Below are positions 6,099 to 8,843 of a stretch of 8,843 nucleotides of DNA, piece by piece. The notes beneath the pieces are model-generated. The model had not been told where the DNA came from. It searched no databases and saw nothing but the letters and a program-made list of their open reading frames with translations. A program made the translations under genes and the position numbers. Source of the stretch: Planctomycetota bacterium (GTDB lineage Bacteria > Planctomycetota > Phycisphaerae > UBA1845 > PWPN01); the NCBI GenBank assembly GCA_016209665.1, contig JACQVT010000294.1, positions 1 through 8,843 of the forward strand. The letters run 5' to 3'. Each line of letters starts with the position of its first letter. Position 1 is the first letter of the stretch.

Positions 6099-6323
6099 AA
6101 GGCCGCCTGTCCCGTGCCACGATCATCCCCGGCCGGCGCAAGCTCCTTCTCGCGTGCCTGATAGACCCGACGCTGACCCACGCCAGCAAGAAGCCGGTAT
6201 CGGCATGGATGAATGACCCACCTCCTGAAGCAACCACGAGATGTGGCCTACCTCAATGGCATTCGACTCCCGAGCCCCTTTTTCCGCGAGGAGGCGAGAC
6301 GCCCCAACCGGTAAGACACGGTA

Positions 6324-6399
6324 GCCGCAAGAACCCGCAAAGGACTCAAAAGAAGCGCAGGTTCGTAGCTTTTTTGCGTCTTTTGCGGCTTTTTGCGGC
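6324..6399. repeat. Long imperfect hairpin with GCAAAA-rich arms (dispersed-repeat type)
   Basis: Arms of about 30 bases at 6324-6353 and 6370-6399 pair with roughly 25 of 30 matches around a 16-base loop. The arms consist of repeated CGCAAA-type motifs on one side and TTTTGCG on the other. Repeats of this character, translating to KDAKDAK-like peptides, are frequent between genes in planctomycetes and other phyla. It could form an RNA stem-loop if transcribed, or be a MITE-like remnant. It is about 190 bases from either flanking promoter or start, so it is not clearly a terminator of a neighbour. Confidence 0.65.
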
Positions 6400-6424
6400 C
6401 AGTTGTCTTCCTCCCTGTCCGGTT

Positions 6425-6501
6425 CATACGTTAACACGTTCACACGTTCTCACACTCTTCACGTTCGCACACTCCACTGACCACGGACCACTGACAACTG
6501 A
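6425..6501. repeat. Short tandem repeats: ACACGTTC-type octamers and CCACTGA heptamers
   Basis: ACGTT recurs at 6428, 6436, 6444 and 6461, the first three exactly 8 bases apart within an ACACGTTC-like unit. Immediately after, 6474-6501 is four consecutive heptamers of the CCACTGA type (the second has G at position 5 and the fourth A at position 2). Heptamer runs of this kind are known as intergenic short tandem repeats in cyanobacteria and similar genomes. They lie directly before the putative ribE promoter. Confidence 0.65.
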
Positions 6502-6512
6502 CTACCTCCCAC

Positions 6513-6541
6513 TTGAATTGCCCCTCCCGCGCGGCTAGCAT
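6513..6541 (+). promoter_or_regulatory. Possible sigma70 promoter for ribE-pdxA
   Basis: TTGAAT (6513-6518), 17 bases, then TAGCAT (6536-6541). Each box matches the consensus at 4 of 6 positions. It would start transcription some 40 bases before the ribE ATG. Moderate pattern match only. Confidence 0.35.
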
Positions 6542-6586
6542 GAATAGCGATGGGTGTGCACGGCTTGCGAGTGCTGGTGGAGCGTC

Positions 6587-7270
6587 ATGTTCACGGGCAT
6601 TGTCCAGACGATGGGCGTCGTTCAATCGGTCGGCCGGCGACCGACGGGGGCGCGTCTGGTCGTGGCGGCCCCGGAACTGGCCCGGCCCATCGCTGACGGG
6701 GCCAGCATCTGCGTCAGCGGCGTTTGCCTCACCGTCGTATCCAGCGACGAATCCCGCATCGAATTCGACGTGGTTCCCGAGACACTCAGCCGAACGACGC
6801 TCGGCGGGCTGGTGCCTGGCTCGCGAGTCAACCTCGAGGCCAGCCTGCGGGCGGGCGACCCGATGGACGGCCACGTCGTCCAGGGGCACGTCGACGGCAT
6901 CGCCCGCGTCCGCGACATCCGCAGCGGTGGCGAGGGCCAGCTTTGGACGTTCAAGGCCGACGCCGACATCATGCCCTACGTCATCCCCAAGGGCTCGATC
7001 GCCATCGACGGCATCTCGCTGACCATCGCCCGCGTCGAACGGGATAACGCCTTCACCATCGCCCTGATCCCGACCACCCTGCGACGGACAACGCTCGGCA
7101 GCGCCCGCGTCGGCGGCCGCGTCAACGTCGAGACGGACATCCTGGCCCGTACGATCGTCGCAACGCTGCGGCGGTACAGGCCAACGGAATCAGCTACGGG
7201 CGATCAGCCGGGTGGGGCTGACCCGGGCTCAGGCTTGACGATCGAGATGCTTCGAGAACAGGGATGGTGA
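6587..7270 (+). CDS. ribE: Riboflavin synthase, alpha chain
   Basis: A 227-residue cytoplasmic enzyme that dismutates two molecules of 6,7-dimethyl-8-ribityllumazine into riboflavin and the pyrimidinedione that is recycled. The two lumazine-binding repeats are clear: the first starts with the signature MFTGIV (1-6), with GASICVSGVCLTV (38-50) and LSRTTLGGL (67-75); the second starts at about 98 with DGHVVQGHVDG (94-104), then KGSIAIDGISLTI (135-147) and LIPTTLRRTTLG (160-171). The ATG at 6587 is fixed by the MFTG start and a GGTGGAG ribosome-binding site, not the in-frame upstream GTG at 6554. The length is normal with a short C-terminal tail ending LTIEMLREQGW. It is followed after four bases by pdxA, so the two form an operon. 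No FMN riboswitch is visible upstream. Confidence 0.96.
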   Translation: MFTGIVQTMGVVQSVGRRPTGARLVVAAPELARPIADGASICVSGVCLTVVSSDESRIEFDVVPETLSRTTLGGLVPGSRVNLEASLRAGDPMDGHVVQGHVDGIARVRDIRSGGEGQLWTFKADADIMPYVIPKGSIAIDGISLTIARVERDNAFTIALIPTTLRRTTLGSARVGGRVNVETDILARTIVATLRRYRPTESATGDQPGGADPGSGLTIEMLREQGW

Positions 7271-7274
7271 GTCG

Positions 7275-8396
7275 ATGACCGATCAACCTGCCATCCCGAC
7301 GCCCACCAAGCCCCCGACGAGGAACGGCCGGCCGCTCATCGGCATCACGATGGGCGACCCGTCGGGGATCGGGGCCGAGGTGGTCGTCAAGGCCCTGGCC
7401 GACCCGCAGGTACGGCAACTGGGCCGGTTCATCATCTACGGCCTGAACGAGTCGATCGAATACGCGGCCGACATGGCCGAGATCAACCCCTACTGGTTTC
7501 GCCTGCCGCACGAGACCGTGCCGCGGATCGAGAGCGGCGTGATCGTCGCGGATTTCGACGAGGTGTCGTTCACATCCCAGCGGCTGCACGCCCCGTCGGC
7601 CGAGGGCGGCGCGGCCTCGATGCGGTTCCTCGACGCCGCCATCCGCGGCGCGACGCACGGCGACCTCGAGGCCATCGTCACCGGCCCGATCGCCAAGGAA
7701 AGCTGGCACCTGGCCGGCTACCGCTTCCCCGGCCACACCGAGAAGCTCGGCTACACGTTCCGCACGCGGCGGGTGACGATGATGTTCCTGGGCGGCAGGC
7801 TGCGGGTGGCCCTGGCCAGCATCCACGAGCCGCTGTTCGAGCTGCGCAACTCGTTCACCATCGGCCGGGTGTTCCAGCCGATCGACCACATGGCCGAGGC
7901 CCTCTCGCGGTGGTTCGGCATCGAGCACCCGCGGATCGCCGTGTGCGGCCTCAATCCCCACGCGGGCGAAAACGGCCTGTTCGGCGACGAGGAGGAGCGG
8001 ATCATCCTGCCGGCGATCACCATGGCCCGCGAGGCCGGCTGGTTCGTCGAGGGGCCGTTCCCCGCCGACACCCTGTTCCGCAAGGCCCTGCAAGGGTGCT
8101 ATGACGGCGTGGTGGCCATGTACCACGACCAGGGATTGATCCCGCTCAAGCTGGTGGCGTTCGAGTCATCCTGCCAGATGACGCTCGGCATCCCGATCGT
8201 CCGCACGAGCGTCGACCACGGCACGGCGTTCGACATCGCCGGAACCAACCAGGCTAACGCCGAGAGCATGAAGACGGCCATCCGCGTGGCTTGCGAGGTC
8301 GCCCTCCGCAACCGCGAGCTGCCCCCGCCGCCGCCCGTCCGCGAGCCCGAGCCCTTCCCCGAGCCGCTGCACACGTCGAGCGAGGAAGAGGAATAG
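7275..8396 (+). CDS. pdxA: 4-hydroxythreonine-4-phosphate dehydrogenase
   Basis: A 373-residue enzyme of the deoxyxylulose-5-phosphate-dependent pyridoxal-phosphate pathway. It oxidises 4-phosphohydroxy-L-threonine with NAD, and the product is joined with deoxyxylulose phosphate by PdxJ. Family motifs in order: GITMGDPSGIG (23-33), TGPIAKESW (136-144), FPGHTEKLGY (151-160), NPHAGENG (227-234), YHDQGLIPLK (283-292) and TSVDHGTAFDIAGT (311-324). His184, His229 and His284 correspond, with a constant offset of 18, to the metal-binding His166, His211 and His266 of the E. coli enzyme. It is longer than the usual ~330 residues, with an N-terminal leader of about 18 residues and a proline- and glutamate-rich tail (350-373, ending SSEEEE). 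The ATG at 7275 is four bases after the ribE stop, with a GATGGTGAG purine-rich site overlapping that stop, indicating coupling. The gene ends nine bases from a convergent lipoprotein gene. Confidence 0.95.
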   Translation: MTDQPAIPTPTKPPTRNGRPLIGITMGDPSGIGAEVVVKALADPQVRQLGRFIIYGLNESIEYAADMAEINPYWFRLPHETVPRIESGVIVADFDEVSFTSQRLHAPSAEGGAASMRFLDAAIRGATHGDLEAIVTGPIAKESWHLAGYRFPGHTEKLGYTFRTRRVTMMFLGGRLRVALASIHEPLFELRNSFTIGRVFQPIDHMAEALSRWFGIEHPRIAVCGLNPHAGENGLFGDEEERIILPAITMAREAGWFVEGPFPADTLFRKALQGCYDGVVAMYHDQGLIPLKLVAFESSCQMTLGIPIVRTSVDHGTAFDIAGTNQANAESMKTAIRVACEVALRNRELPPPPPVREPEPFPEPLHTSSEEEE

Positions 8397-8405
8397 CGGT
8401 CAGCC

Positions 8406-8765
8406 TCACGACGGCGACTTGGGCGGCAGGCACTTGTCGCAGGCCACGCCTTCCGGGGCGCACTTGGGGCATTTGACCATCGGTGTGCCCTTGTCGTCGG
8501 TGTAGATGGTCATGTCACCCTTGCAGACTTCGCAGGCGTGCTTGCGGATCAGCTTGTTGGTCGACCACTGGGCGCCCTTGCCGTGTTCCTGGCGCACGGC
8601 CACGACACGGTCGTAACACATCTTGCAGCCCATCGCATGGCCGCCTTCCTGGGCCGACGCCATCTCATGGCCAGATTTGGTCTCCGTGGCCGCGCAGCCG
8701 GCGGTCAGAGCCAGAACGCCTCCCGCCAGAACCGCACCCACCGCATACTTCATCGTTCGTCTCAT
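8406..8765 (-). CDS. Small lipoprotein with four CxxC pairs
   Basis: A 119-residue protein. Its N-terminus is a lipoprotein signal: positive MRRTMK, a hydrophobic core and the lipobox LTAGC with Cys24 as the lipidated residue, so the mature protein should be anchored to a membrane and face outward. A His/Met-containing linker (HEMASAQEGGHAMG, 33-46) leads to four CxxC pairs: C47/C50, C78/C81, C99/C102 and C109/C112. They suggest two zinc-ribbon-like knots or another metal or thiol role; the function is unknown. The ATG at 8765 has GGGAG six bases upstream; an in-frame ATG at 8753 is an alternative with weaker context. It is convergent with pdxA and separated from it by nine bases, without a visible terminator. 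I recognise it as a planctomycete-type uncharacterised protein only by its overall look. Confidence 0.8.
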   Translation of the reverse strand: MRRTMKYAVGAVLAGGVLALTAGCAATETKSGHEMASAQEGGHAMGCKMCYDRVVAVRQEHGKGAQWSTNKLIRKHACEVCKGDMTIYTDDKGTPMVKCPKCAPEGVACDKCLPPKSPS

Positions 8766-8843
8766 AATCGTCTCCCGTTCAGCCTGGGGTCACATAAATG
8801 TCACCGCGACAAGCCGATCACGTTGTGCCAACATCGGCACCAC

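Larger units (their letters stand above)
5985..6586. other. Divergent intergenic region between the ThuA-like gene and ribE
   Basis: About 600 bases with no supported gene. It contains the ThuA promoter (6070-6098), a long imperfect hairpin (6324-6399), two kinds of short tandem repeat (6425-6501) and a possible ribE promoter (6513-6541). I looked for an FMN riboswitch ahead of ribE and do not see its conserved segments. The open frames here translate to low-complexity or repeat-derived peptides. Confidence 0.6.

Noticed and set aside
4959..6161. Open frame of 400 codons on the plus strand opposite the ThuA-like gene
   Set aside because: It is the antisense shadow of a clearly recognised protein in GC-rich DNA, and its translation is low-complexity with no family motifs.
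6425..6501. CRISPR array
   Set aside because: The units are 7-8 bases and directly abutting, with no spacers of regular length and no cas genes nearby.
6238..6586. FMN riboswitch ahead of ribE
   Set aside because: The conserved FMN-aptamer segments are not visible; the region is filled by short repeats instead.
8789..8804. GTCAC...GTCAC motif upstream of the lipoprotein gene as a CRP-like operator
   Set aside because: The symmetry is imperfect and the spacing does not match the TGTGA-N6-TCACA pattern; a chance match is likely.

Overview
The window is high-GC bacterial DNA. The gene set suggests Planctomycetota, probably a Phycisphaerae-like or uncultured lineage: a Tat-exported Gfo/Idh/MocA oxidoreductase, a secreted ThuA-like protein, a Uma2 nuclease-fold protein and intergenic regions rich in short palindromic repeats. 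This placement rests on recognising gene families and repeat style; no marker gene fixes it.

Layout. Bases 1-729 (minus) hold the N-terminal 243 codons of a GcvT/YgfZ-type folate-binding protein, cut by the window edge. It diverges from a Tat-signal Gfo/Idh/MocA oxidoreductase (954-2297, plus), and candidate sigma70 promoters face both ways in the 224-base gap. A Uma2-family gene follows (2388-2993, plus). Directly after it lies a 60-codon remnant (3049-3231) matching the C-terminus of the oxidoreductase at 47 of 60 residues, so a second, mostly deleted paralogue once stood here. Next, on the minus strand, comes a small gene with a strong ribosome-binding site (3378-3572). Its reading frame continues past a TAA for 46 more protein-like codons (to 3237), suggesting nonsense decay. 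Bases 3573-4235 are gene-poor and lower in GC, and contain a 65-bp nested palindrome (3753-3817).

A two-gene, overlapping toxin-antitoxin-like pair, DUF433 then DUF5615, is read leftward from 4804 to 4236. Upstream of it on the same strand is a secreted ThuA-like protein (5984-4893) with a good promoter. Two 30-bp palindromic repeat units sit inside its coding sequence in frame. Bases 5985-6586 are intergenic and hold that promoter, a long imperfect hairpin and short tandem repeats. A tight ribE-pdxA operon follows (6587-8396, plus): riboflavin synthase, then 4-hydroxythreonine-4-phosphate dehydrogenase, one step each of riboflavin and pyridoxal-phosphate synthesis. A convergent minus-strand gene for a small lipoprotein with four CxxC pairs (8406-8765) closes the window.

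Overall the two ends are ordinary housekeeping or carbohydrate genes, while 2340-4810 looks like an accessory patch: Uma2, gene remnants, a MITE-like palindrome and a toxin-antitoxin pair. I see no clear multi-gene new system. The most unusual items are the short palindromic elements, one of which has been absorbed into a protein, and the decaying genes.
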